Under the pieces are notes generated by a model, which ran no database searches, was not told the DNA's origin, and worked only from the letters and a program-made list of their open reading frames with translations. Shown in pieces: positions 7,519 to 14,879 of a DNA stretch of 27,888 bases (within the stretch, counting starts at the first letter, position 1; each line of letters opens with the position of its first letter). The translations under genes were made by a program, and so were the position numbers. The stretch is from a virus: IMG/VR virus record IMGVR_UViG_3300013126_000191, positions 1 through 27,888 of that record; one strand, given 5' to 3'.

Positions 7519-9060
7519 ATGTCAACCGAAACACCGAATGTCACTCCACCACAAACGCCGCCACCCGTAGACCCATGGCTCGCTAGACTTAACGGATCGC
7601 TCCAACAGGCCGTCGAACCTGATCCGAAGGCTACGGACGCAACTCCCGAAACCGTTACGTTGACGAATACCGGGGCCTCGAACATTGCCGAGCAAGCAAT
7701 GTTGATCAGTCGACAGTCAGCATCCGATCAGAAGCCGGAAGAGAAGCCTGCGGCAACCACCACCACTCAGGAACCTACCAAGCCATCGACGCCTCCTGAG
7801 CCTGCACCTGAGAAGGTTGTCGAACCTACAGCGCCAGCTACCCAGACTCCAGTTGAAGAGCCAAAGCCTGCTTCTGTAAAAGTCAATCGGCCTAAGGTGG
7901 CTGTGGTGCCCGTGCCGGAAGTTCCTTCTCAGGCACCAACTCAGACGCCCCAGCAGCCTCCTGCGGTAGTTCAGGAGCCACCAAAACCAAGTGCGGATGA
8001 TCAAGCGTTCTTGGACTCTTTGACGGAGGATGAACGGGATGAATACGAGTTGGCGCTCTACGCTGCTAAAGCGAACCCGGTTCATGCCGGCAAACCCGGC
8101 GAGGTGTTGGCTTTCTTCAAAAAGGTGCAGCAATTCACCGCGTCTCATCCGGATAGTCAGCCGGACTCTCAGGAGTTCCAGCAGTTGATTGATCAGAATC
8201 GTCCACGGTGGGCTCCAGGCGAAAAGCGCAAGCTGTCTAAGAAGATGATCGAGGATGCCGCCGTTGAGCGGGCTAAGGCGGAAATTCATGCCACGGTATC
8301 GAAAGACTTGGATGCGACCAATGCTAAGTTGCGGGAGATTGAGAAGGGGCCGGATGTTTCAAGGCGTGTAGCTGAGTTCAAGCAAAACGCGTTGTCTCAG
8401 GTTCCAGAAGGCTACAGCCGTATAGATCCAGACGTTATCGCCAAAGCTTCAACGCTGAGCCGAGGTGAGTTGATTGAGCAGTATCCAGTCGAGGGGGTTG
8501 TGTTAGCCAAGCATTTTGACGCTGTGACGGCCTTAGAGCGCATCAAAGAGGGCGTTGAGGAGTTCAGCCCAAGCAACCAGACTCACGCCTTCCTGTTGGC
8601 ATTCCTAAACCAGCAAGAGCAATACTTAGCCGCGGCACCGAACACCATCAAGAAGGACCACGCAGGGAGAACCTGGGTTAGCCGAATGCAAATGGAGCAA
8701 CTTCTTACCAAGGATCCGGCTGCTCAGCAGAAATATTGGTTCATCGACAACGAAATGCTTAAGTCTCAACTCGCTGTTCATGCTCACGAAGAGGTTGGAA
8801 ACCGCGTAGATCAGCTTGTGAAAGCAGGATTCGAGCGCAAGCAACCAGCTAAAACCGCTACTCCAGCCGCTACGGTGCAGGCTGCGGCACCGGCAACTCC
8901 AGCGGTTAAACCTGTGGTTCCTGCTGTCGCTTCAACCAATCCACACGCAGGCCCCAAAGCATCGGTGTCTACTGCGCCAGGCGCGGAAACGGTCACACGT
9001 GCGCCTAGCGAGGCCGAGAAGTTCATCCAGTCCAGAGTCCCAGGTTATAAGCTCGGTTGA
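7519..9060 (+). CDS. scaffolding-like protein, 513 aa
   Basis: The gene lies between portal and major capsid protein, where the scaffold is normally encoded. The first 160 or so residues are low-complexity, rich in Pro, Thr, Glu and Ala. A charged, mainly helical region follows (about 165-440; DEYELALYAAKANPVHAG, then EIHATVSKDLDATNAKLREI). An Ala/Pro/Val linker (about 440-490) leads to a short basic-ended tail SEAEKFIQSRVPGYKLG, which could be the capsid-binding end. This layout of a disordered arm, a helical body and a C-terminal contact helix is typical of scaffolds. No protease motif is visible. The ATG has no Shine-Dalgarno; a C-rich stretch CCATCACCACACCC precedes it. A strong terminator follows 20 bases after the stop. 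Confidence 0.7.
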   Translation: MSTETPNVTPPQTPPPVDPWLARLNGSLQQAVEPDPKATDATPETVTLTNTGASNIAEQAMLISRQSASDQKPEEKPAATTTTQEPTKPSTPPEPAPEKVVEPTAPATQTPVEEPKPASVKVNRPKVAVVPVPEVPSQAPTQTPQQPPAVVQEPPKPSADDQAFLDSLTEDERDEYELALYAAKANPVHAGKPGEVLAFFKKVQQFTASHPDSQPDSQEFQQLIDQNRPRWAPGEKRKLSKKMIEDAAVERAKAEIHATVSKDLDATNAKLREIEKGPDVSRRVAEFKQNALSQVPEGYSRIDPDVIAKASTLSRGELIEQYPVEGVVLAKHFDAVTALERIKEGVEEFSPSNQTHAFLLAFLNQQEQYLAAAPNTIKKDHAGRTWVSRMQMEQLLTKDPAAQQKYWFIDNEMLKSQLAVHAHEEVGNRVDQLVKAGFERKQPAKTATPAATVQAAAPATPAVKPVVPAVASTNPHAGPKASVSTAPGAETVTRAPSEAEKFIQSRVPGYKLG

Positions 9061-9079
9061 GCAATATCAGGTTTAGGAG

Positions 9080-9113
9080 AGTCCCAAGACGATTGTCCGT
9101 CTTGGGACTTTTT
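9080..9113 (+). terminator. strong intrinsic terminator after the portal/scaffold block
   Basis: A perfect 12-bp stem (AGTCCCAAGACG at 9080-9091 pairing with CGTCTTGGGACT at 9098-9109) encloses a six-base loop and runs into a T tract (9109-9113). It lies 20 bases after the scaffold stop and 37 bases before the next conserved 24-bp element, so it cleanly separates two transcription units. Confidence 0.92.
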
Positions 9114-9150
9114 ACGTACGAATACGGCCATCTTGTTGAACTGGTCGGCC

Positions 9151-9174
9151 TGTCACCTCATTTTGGTTGTGACA
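9151..9174 (+). promoter_or_regulatory. conserved 24-bp element, copy 2 (before the capsid gene)
   Basis: The sequence is TGTCACCTCAT, then TTTGGTT, then GTGACA, with a perfect inverted repeat in the outer six bases. It lies in a gene-free gap between the terminator at 9080-9113 and the capsid protein ATG at 9199, leaving a 24-base stretch before the start that contains AGGA. Because the terminator ends the preceding message, a promoter is needed here, and this element is the most conserved candidate. Confidence 0.78.
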
Positions 9175-9198
9175 TTGAAAAACTGAACAGGACGCTTT

Positions 9199-10863
9199 AT
9201 GGCTTTGATTACTACGCCTCCATCTGCACCGAGGATCATCTCGGTGGACCCATCTAATGGTTCGATGACTCGCGCCAGCATCATCGGGTTGACCCCGCAG
9301 ATGTTCGAGGATCAAGGCTTCAAGGAAGTCGGCATGGACAAGGTCTATGGACGCGCCAAGGAGGCTCGATGCGCTGGGTATCAGGAGAAGGGGATTGAAA
9401 TGCTTGTGGCTGGTGTGACCGGCCCTATGAAGTTCAAAGGACTCACCAAGCAATCGCTCGGACACAACGAGTCCGTGATCCTGCCTTATATCGTTCGCAA
9501 GCAGCGCACCACGATCAACGCCAATTACTGGCATGTGTATGCCGCTGCTGCTCATCCAAGCGCTGGTTCCAACGGGGTTCACCCTGGGGCCTATCGTTTG
9601 ACGATTCGCAACACGGGATCGACCTACGCAAGTTCTCTGGTCCAGATCCAACGCTACTTCCTTCCTAGCAAGTTCTTGATCGTGGACCACACCAACGCCT
9701 CTACAGGCGCGGCGTTCCAGGCTCAGTTCAAGATCCTTGGCAGTTCCAACGCCGATTCAGGCGGCATCTCGCAAGCCTACGTCGACGTCGAGCCTTGCAT
9801 TGATTCCACAGATTGGGCAGCTGCGAGCGCAGGCACGAAGCTTCCTTATCAGCCGACATCCGGTTTGGCGATGGTGCTCGCCAATTCGATCAGTGACTTT
9901 GAATCTTGGGGCCAGAACCACGCGTCGGATAACCCAATGAAGCTGTTGGCTTTCTGGGTTCAGACATCTCGGTTTGCGTGGGAATACAACGACGAATATG
10001 TCAAGTCTCTCACGGCCAGTCTGACCTCGGAGTATTTCAAGCAGTTCCGGCAGCTTCCTTTGGCTGAACAACGTCGGCAGCAATACGCCCACTACAAGCG
10101 GGAGCTGCTCAACACGTTCTTCTACGGCCAGAAGATCAACGACAATCAGACGGTCGAAGGTTACACGGATCTACCACGGGTGATGGATCCTGAGAACCCT
10201 GACTTGCTGCTCGAATACAAGGCGAACACCGAAGGCGTCATTTCTCAACTTCGAAACAGCTCTCGCGTTACGGATCACCTCGGAAACGCGTTCAACCTGG
10301 CTGCGTTGGTTTCGACCGGCTACCAAGTCAAGCGAGCTCGCGAAGGATCCGGCATGTCGGACGTGAACGACATCGACATCATGGTTCCGCGTGAGTTGAG
10401 CGGATTGATCTTGCAGAGCATGGTGACGTTCTACAAAGCCAAGTACGGCGTAGACGTCCAGCGCCAATACAACCCGAACCAGGAGTTGCGGCACGACAAC
10501 CAGGTTGCGCTTCGGTGGAACACTTACCAGATCCCCGATGACTTTGGTGGATTTAACCTGAACGTCTTCGCGGATGACTTCTTCTCGGATCGCATCGCTG
10601 CGGCGTCTTCGATTGGCAACAGTGCGGTGAGTCGAGCGCGGTCTGCGTGGATGATCGACTGGACGGACGTCGCTTTGGAGATGGGTGCTAGTGAGAGCGT
10701 TACCCGCCAAACCAACGTCAATGACGCCTTGTTCCGCTACGTCATCAAGCCAAACATGAAGCACGTTCAGCTTGAGTCTGAAACGTTTGCGGTCACTGTT
10801 AGCGATCCTAACAGGTCGGCTGTGGTTGAGAACTTCAGCAACTCCGTTACCGGGCTGTATTAA
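9199..10863 (+). CDS. probable major capsid protein, 554 aa
   Basis: This is the first gene after a terminator and a promoter-like element, immediately after the scaffold, and lacks low complexity; both are usual for a highly expressed shell protein. The 554 residues are evenly mixed alpha/beta. An N-terminal arm is rich in Pro, Ser and Thr, a helical mid-section includes QQYAHYKRELLNTFFYGQKI (around residues 290-320), and then DPENPDLLLEY. The last third, with ARSAWMIDWTDVALEMG and a final beta-rich tail, fits the axial domain of HK97-type shells. I cannot point to a diagnostic motif, so the fold is inferred from context and length. AGGA (9188-9191) precedes the ATG at 9199 as a plausible ribosome-binding site. 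Confidence 0.8.
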   Translation: MALITTPPSAPRIISVDPSNGSMTRASIIGLTPQMFEDQGFKEVGMDKVYGRAKEARCAGYQEKGIEMLVAGVTGPMKFKGLTKQSLGHNESVILPYIVRKQRTTINANYWHVYAAAAHPSAGSNGVHPGAYRLTIRNTGSTYASSLVQIQRYFLPSKFLIVDHTNASTGAAFQAQFKILGSSNADSGGISQAYVDVEPCIDSTDWAAASAGTKLPYQPTSGLAMVLANSISDFESWGQNHASDNPMKLLAFWVQTSRFAWEYNDEYVKSLTASLTSEYFKQFRQLPLAEQRRQQYAHYKRELLNTFFYGQKINDNQTVEGYTDLPRVMDPENPDLLLEYKANTEGVISQLRNSSRVTDHLGNAFNLAALVSTGYQVKRAREGSGMSDVNDIDIMVPRELSGLILQSMVTFYKAKYGVDVQRQYNPNQELRHDNQVALRWNTYQIPDDFGGFNLNVFADDFFSDRIAAASSIGNSAVSRARSAWMIDWTDVALEMGASESVTRQTNVNDALFRYVIKPNMKHVQLESETFAVTVSDPNRSAVVENFSNSVTGLY

Positions 10864-10901
10864 GCCAGTCTACACCGACCATCACTTACCCCATACCGAT
10901 T

Positions 10902-11381
10902 ATGATCTCTCCCGAAATCAGGCAAATCATTGGAGCAGCTCCGAGTAGCATCAGTAGCCAAGCAGCGGATGCGTCGTTCTTATTCACAGCGACGGGCGCT
11001 GATGTTGGTTATGTCAAGGTTGACATGGCTGGATTCAGCGTCGCTCGCGAGATTCATCTCACCGGTAAGACCGTCACAAACACCACCCCTCCAGGATCGT
11101 CCAAGACGTTGACAGTGAGCTACGCGTGGAGCGACGAAGACTTCACCCCGGCTGCGGCTGCGGCGACGCTCTTGGCTGATCGCAAGACCACACTCACGGC
11201 GAAGACGATCGGCAACAACGCCAGCGAGACGTTGCAATGGCGGTTTACTGGAGCGACTCCGCTGCGTGTGGAGGCCCGCTATCTGTTGGTCTACTACAAC
11301 CTCACTGCGTTAGCCGCTAGCGCCACCTTGACCGGGGCGATCAACGTTGCGGTTGTGCCGTCTGCTGCGGCTGACGTGTAA
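10902..11381 (+). CDS. probable head decoration or accessory structural protein, 159 aa
   Basis: This gene follows the capsid gene by 38 bases. The product starts MISPEIRQII. It is Ala/Thr-rich and beta-patterned (KTLTVSYAWSDEDF, then a Thr/Leu region and VEARYLLVYYNLTAL) with no membrane segment or catalytic motif. The small size, beta-rich composition and position after the shell protein fit a capsid decoration or cement protein, though head-tail completion is also possible. The start has no Shine-Dalgarno; a C-rich stretch CCATCACTTACCCC (10879-10892) precedes it, resembling the one before the scaffold gene. A strong hairpin follows the stop. Confidence 0.6.
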   Translation: MISPEIRQIIGAAPSSISSQAADASFLFTATGADVGYVKVDMAGFSVAREIHLTGKTVTNTTPPGSSKTLTVSYAWSDEDFTPAAAAATLLADRKTTLTAKTIGNNASETLQWRFTGATPLRVEARYLLVYYNLTALAASATLTGAINVAVVPSAAADV

Positions 11382-11386
11382 TCAAT

Positions 11387-11413
11387 TCCGAGTGCCGCTG
11401 TTCGGCATTCGGA
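11387..11413 (+). promoter_or_regulatory. 11-bp hairpin without T tract
   Basis: TCCGAGTGCCG (11387-11397) pairs with CGGCATTCGGA (11403-11413) around a five-base loop, with one G-T wobble. No T run follows, so it is a poor intrinsic terminator. It could be a transcript-processing or stabilising structure between the head gene and the small membrane genes, or a Rho-independent terminator of non-standard type. The structure is certain from base complementarity; the role is not. Confidence 0.6.
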
Positions 11414-11435
11414 CGTGCATAGTGATTGGGTGATT

Positions 11436-11465
11436 GCTGGCGGTCGGGTAACACTGGCCGCCAGC
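11436..11465 (+). promoter_or_regulatory. second hairpin, just upstream of a small membrane gene
   Basis: GCTGGCGG (11436-11443) pairs perfectly with CCGCCAGC (11458-11465) around a 14-base loop. The downstream arm ends 17 bases before the ATG at 11483, so folding could affect ribosome access. Together with the hairpin at 11387-11413 it makes up most of this 101-base gene-free interval. Confidence 0.5.
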
Positions 11466-11482
11466 TCTACAGACGAAAGCCT

Positions 11483-11728
11483 ATGGCCGAGAAGACACTG
11501 ATTCAGTTGCAGAAGATTTCCGCAGTTCTTGGGATCACCATTGGGGTGTTATCTGGGGTTCAAGCGTGGGCAGTTCTTCCGTATAGGATCCAAGAGCTTG
11601 AGTCCAAGACTCGACTCATCGAAAGCGCGCTTACCAGGGTGGACAAAGAACTTGTTGCGATTTCAGTTTCTCAGAATGACATCAAAGAATCTTTGGTTGA
11701 GGTTCGTCAGATTCTTAACAAGCGGTGA
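11483..11728 (+). CDS. single-helix membrane protein with coiled-coil tail, 81 aa
   Basis: Starting at the ATG at 11483 (MAEKTLIQLQ), the protein has one hydrophobic helix at about residues 12-32 (ISAVLGITIGVLSGVQAWAV). A charged heptad-like helix follows at about 36-79 (RIQELESKTRLIESALTRVD and beyond). An in-frame start at 11426 would run through the hairpin region and adds an unlikely polar leader, so I prefer the internal ATG. An N-terminal anchor plus coiled coil is the layout of inner-membrane spanins and of some small phage membrane proteins; without a neighbouring lysin or outer-membrane partner this is only a possibility. A second hydrophobic small protein follows after one base. Confidence 0.65.
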   Translation: MAEKTLIQLQKISAVLGITIGVLSGVQAWAVLPYRIQELESKTRLIESALTRVDKELVAISVSQNDIKESLVEVRQILNKR

Positions 11729-11729
11729 T

Positions 11730-12128
11730 ATGGCAAAGTACTTTGAAGCGCACGGGATACAGCGCAAACCAGCCGGGATCGATTGGATCTCGATCGGTGT
11801 TGTAGGTGGGTGCTTGTTCGGGGTGTATGAGGCTGTTGACCCTGCGGAAGTGACCAAGCTTGTCCGCATGGCGCAAGACCCTGCATCGGGGATTGAGGAA
11901 GTTACTGCTGAGTATTTTCAGGCCAAGACCGGCAGACCGTTGTTCGTGGAGCCAGTGGCACCAATCAAGCCGGACGACGTTGTGGTTCCAAAGCCTGCAA
12001 CCCCTAAGCAAATCAAGGGGAACGGCAAAACGATTGTTGTAGAGAACTGTCCTGTGCCTGAGGCGGTTGCTTCCAATACGACGCGAGACCTTAATCTCGA
12101 CGAGGTCCTCAAGGTTAATAAGTTCTGA
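11730..12128 (+). CDS. small protein with one hydrophobic segment, 132 aa
   Basis: The ATG at 11730 lies one base after the preceding stop. The product begins MAKYFEAHGI and has a Gly/Val-rich hydrophobic stretch at about residues 17-33 (GIDWISIGVVGGCLFGV). After it comes a Pro/Lys/Val-rich middle (about 72-100) and a polar end (LNLDEVLKVNKF). The hydrophobic stretch is marginal as a membrane span because it is short and bounded by acidic residues; it could also be a buried strand-helix. An in-frame upstream start at 11529 overlaps the whole previous gene and is rejected. Function unknown; close spacing with the upstream membrane protein suggests that the two act together, perhaps in lysis or in the virion. 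Confidence 0.6.
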   Translation: MAKYFEAHGIQRKPAGIDWISIGVVGGCLFGVYEAVDPAEVTKLVRMAQDPASGIEEVTAEYFQAKTGRPLFVEPVAPIKPDDVVVPKPATPKQIKGNGKTIVVENCPVPEAVASNTTRDLNLDEVLKVNKF

Positions 12129-12152
12129 TCGAGAACAAACAGCGAAACGATT

Positions 12153-13307
12153 ATGACTCCTACACGAACACAAACGACCCGAGGATTCGAAGGTGAGGAC
12201 AGGTTAGAGCGATGGGAAGCCCCACCTCTTTCGACCTCTCGCGTGAACGTCCTTGGCAAAAATGCCAACTACTCGATTCTTGGTGCGATTGAACCATTCG
12301 CAAAGGTTCCAACGCAGGGCATCCGAACGCTCACCTACAAGCTCGAATTGGCGAATATCGCCAACGGCGACCTGGTGACGAACTACACGCTTGGATATGC
12401 GTTTCGGATTCTCTCGATCAGCGCGGTAGTGGACAAGATCGCAACCACAGCATCCAAGGCCGCGACGCTGAACTTGGAGATTGGGACAACGAACCTCACT
12501 GGTGGAGTTCTGTCGTTGACGACTGCGAACTGTGGCACCTTGGGCAGTGTGATCGCTGCAACTGCTGTGACTGCCGCCAACACCGGCACCGCAACGGACA
12601 CGCTTTCGATCGAAGCAGCCAGCGTTACAGCGTTCATTGAAGGTTCTATCACGCTGGTCATTCAGGTGCAGAACCTTGACGACCTGTTGGGGGTTGTAAC
12701 CGGAACAGGTGTGGAGGTGGTGACCCGGTCCACCCTTGGCGGCGTGAACCTGAAGACCCAGGCGAGCACCCCGGCTGATGGCGACACGGTTTACTACGCG
12801 CCGACGACGAACTCCGGTCTTACGGTGCCAATTACGGCTTCGTCCAGGCCTACGTTCACGACTCAAGTGCGGATTGGAAGCACGGCTCTGACGACACTGT
12901 TTGCCAGCTTTGGGTTTAATGAGAACCCGACTGATGCTGATCCGACTGGAACCGCTGGAGAAGGGGCACTCTTCCTATACGACAACTCTTCGACCAAAGA
13001 AGTCACCACCGGGTTGACCACGGCGCAGCATGCGAACTGGATCTTGGCTCATAAGGTGAATAGCGTGGATACGTTCACCGCTACCACGATCCCGGTTGTT
13101 GCTGGTCGTGACTACGAGTTGGAGATTCGGATCGGCGAGGACTTGGCTGCTCGGTTCTACATTGACGGTGTCCTGGTAGGCACCGGTCCGGCGCTGACCA
13201 GCGGTGACAGTGTTTCAGCGTTCGCGGGTTGCGAGTTGACTGCGACACCGGCAGGCCAAGCTGACATCGACATCCGATATATTCAGGTCGGTCGACTGGT
13301 AGGTTAA
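12153..13307 (+). CDS. two-domain beta-rich virion protein with lectin-like C-terminus, 384 aa
   Basis: Residues about 80-180 form a beta-rich Ala/Thr domain (ATTASKAATLNLEIGTTN, NCGTLGSVIAATAVTAANT, SVTAFIEGS) of a kind I recall in phage structural proteins. Residues about 225-384 look like a concanavalin/LamG-like sandwich: paired strands, the ARFYIDGVLVGTGP strand-turn (about 333-346), and a closing strand DIDIRYIQVGRL. Such a domain would suit binding to a glycan or to the capsid surface. Last in the capsid block, it may be a head fibre or decoration protein, or an early tail protein. The start has no Shine-Dalgarno. The stop is followed 28 bases later by an intrinsic terminator that ends this block. 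Confidence 0.6.
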   Translation: MTPTRTQTTRGFEGEDRLERWEAPPLSTSRVNVLGKNANYSILGAIEPFAKVPTQGIRTLTYKLELANIANGDLVTNYTLGYAFRILSISAVVDKIATTASKAATLNLEIGTTNLTGGVLSLTTANCGTLGSVIAATAVTAANTGTATDTLSIEAASVTAFIEGSITLVIQVQNLDDLLGVVTGTGVEVVTRSTLGGVNLKTQASTPADGDTVYYAPTTNSGLTVPITASSRPTFTTQVRIGSTALTTLFASFGFNENPTDADPTGTAGEGALFLYDNSSTKEVTTGLTTAQHANWILAHKVNSVDTFTATTIPVVAGRDYELEIRIGEDLAARFYIDGVLVGTGPALTSGDSVSAFAGCELTATPAGQADIDIRYIQVGRLVG

Positions 13308-13335
13308 TCTCGGGCGGACAGCCCATGCAATACAG

Positions 13336-13364
13336 GCCGCCCGATAATATTGGGCGGCTTTTTT
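13336..13364 (+). terminator. intrinsic terminator after the capsid block
   Basis: GCCGCCC (13336-13342) pairs with GGGCGGC (13352-13358) around a nine-base AT-rich loop, followed by TTTTTT (13359-13364). An upstream CGGGCGG (13311-13317) can instead pair with CCGCCCG (13337-13343), giving a mutually exclusive hairpin. The next conserved 24-bp element begins 12 bases after the T tract. Confidence 0.9.
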
Positions 13365-13375
13365 GTTTGAGCATC

Positions 13376-13399
13376 TGTCACCTCATCCTTACTGTGCTT
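13376..13399 (+). promoter_or_regulatory. conserved 24-bp element, copy 3 (before the tail block)
   Basis: The sequence is TGTCACCTCAT, then CCTTACT, then GTGCTT. The left eleven bases are identical to the other copies, while the right arm departs from GTGACA after GTG, so the inverted repeat is lost here. It sits between the terminator (13336-13364) and the ATG at 13404, only four bases away. Invariance of the left half without the dyad suggests that the left half is the main recognised part. Confidence 0.75.
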
Positions 13400-13403
13400 T
13401 GTC

Positions 13404-14879
13404 ATGGCCTACACCTGGCTCGAATTTAAAACGAAGGTCATCGAGTTTCTCACGGTTGATGGAACTCGCGTAGGCCAAACCACGTTCCGCGACAATCTCA
13501 TTCGTCAAGCGGTGATCGACATTCAATCGACCGTGCCGTTCTTCCGAGTTGGTCATAGCAGCACGTTAGGGCCTGATGATGTGGTTGTTGAGCAGGAGGC
13601 TTCCAGGGGGACGCTACCGGAAGAGTGCCAGATCACCAGGGCTTGGCATGTTGCAACGGGTTACGGATGCAGCCGATCGCCAGTCAGCTCTTACGACTGG
13701 GCCAATCGTTATGATCTGATCGCTGGAGCCATGACGCCGGGGCAGTATGCGATTGCGATCAATCGTGATGGGGCGTTCTACTTTTGGCCCGTGCTGGAGG
13801 ATGGATACAACATCGTCTTGGAGTGGGACGGGCTGAAGTTGGAGTTTGCCGATACCGACGCGGTTCCGTTCACCGAGGAAATGGCTCGGGTTGCGTCTTA
13901 CTTCGTCAAGTCGCACTTCGCGGCCACCGTAGACAACAACGTGACCATGTCCAAGTTTTACATGGATGTGGAGCGGAAGGATGGACTCTACTACAGCAGT
14001 CTAAGGACGCTCTACCGAAACGCCACAAACCGGTTGCGAGTGAAAGATTCGGCGCTGACACCTCAAGGCCAGCGACGAAACGAAGGGGTACCTGTTGAAG
14101 ATCAGAATGATGATGCGATCGAGTTTTGCATCGTGGGCGATTCTGGGGATTCTTCGATGACCGACACCAACGCGGTAGCCGCACTGGTGAAGGCGTTGAC
14201 GCCTGACTTCCTAATCCATACTGGTGACAGCAACCTTCCATCTGGGGACCCGGTCAACATTTGGGAGAAACTCCAAGTGCCATACGGGCTTTATATCCCA
14301 ACGAAGTTCTGGCCGGCATTCGGAGGCAACGACGTGGTAACAGACGATGGCGCTGCGTTGCTGGCGCTGTTCCCTGACGTGGCGGCGGCCAATGACAGCG
14401 AGCTGTATTACTCATTCACGATCGGCCCAGTGGCGTTCTTTGTGCTGAACAGCGGTGAGACTGGTGTCACCAACCAGATTGCCACCGACGCTCAAGCTAC
14501 GTGGTTGATTACAGCAATAGCGGCATCGGATGCCGATTGGAATATCGTTGTGGTTCACAAGGCTCCTTATACCAGCGACGCATCCAAGGCTGGAGGGCTC
14601 GCTGACGCCAGGTTGACCTATGCAGCCTACGGCGCTGACCTGGTGGTCTCTGGTTGGTCTAGGACCTACGAGCGGATCCTGTCTGGAGGTGTGACTTATC
14701 TGGTGAACGGACTAGGTGGGGCAACCAAGGGTTCATTTACGACTCCGGTCACAGGAAGTCAGGTTAGATACAATTCCAAGTGCGGTTGCCTCAAGCTGTC
14801 GGCATCGGCAACGCGGTTGCAGGTGGTGTTCTACGACGTCAACCGCACCGTCATTGATCGTATCGCGTTCACGAAATGA
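13404..14879 (+). CDS. head-tail adaptor fused to a degenerate metallophosphoesterase-like domain, 491 aa
   Basis: Residues 1 to about 210 look like a phage head-tail adaptor (MAYTWLEFKT, helices, ENRNDLI-like WANRYDLIAGA, VPFTEEMARVASYFVKSHF). This first gene after the capsid block would form the ring joining portal and tail. Residues about 238-491 match the calcineurin/purple acid phosphatase layout: GDSG (245-248), GDSNL (274-278), GGND (307-310), IVVVH (H385), and SGWSRTYER (416-424). In active enzymes the third is GNH and the last is GHxH; here the GNH His is Asp and both GHxH His are Trp and Arg. Two-metal catalysis is therefore doubtful, and a structural or ligand-binding role is more likely. 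The stop overlaps the next start (ATGA). Confidence 0.8.
   Translation: MAYTWLEFKTKVIEFLTVDGTRVGQTTFRDNLIRQAVIDIQSTVPFFRVGHSSTLGPDDVVVEQEASRGTLPEECQITRAWHVATGYGCSRSPVSSYDWANRYDLIAGAMTPGQYAIAINRDGAFYFWPVLEDGYNIVLEWDGLKLEFADTDAVPFTEEMARVASYFVKSHFAATVDNNVTMSKFYMDVERKDGLYYSSLRTLYRNATNRLRVKDSALTPQGQRRNEGVPVEDQNDDAIEFCIVGDSGDSSMTDTNAVAALVKALTPDFLIHTGDSNLPSGDPVNIWEKLQVPYGLYIPTKFWPAFGGNDVVTDDGAALLALFPDVAAANDSELYYSFTIGPVAFFVLNSGETGVTNQIATDAQATWLITAIAASDADWNIVVVHKAPYTSDASKAGGLADARLTYAAYGADLVVSGWSRTYERILSGGVTYLVNGLGGATKGSFTTPVTGSQVRYNSKCGCLKLSASATRLQVVFYDVNRTVIDRIAFTK

Noticed and set aside
9057-9257. 66-aa plus-strand frame across the scaffold/capsid gap
   Set aside because: It runs through the terminator and the 24-bp element and overlaps the capsid start; no plausible ribosome site.
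11529-11729. Upstream extension of the 132-aa protein
   Set aside because: It would overlap the whole preceding membrane gene in another frame; the ATG at 11730 fits better.
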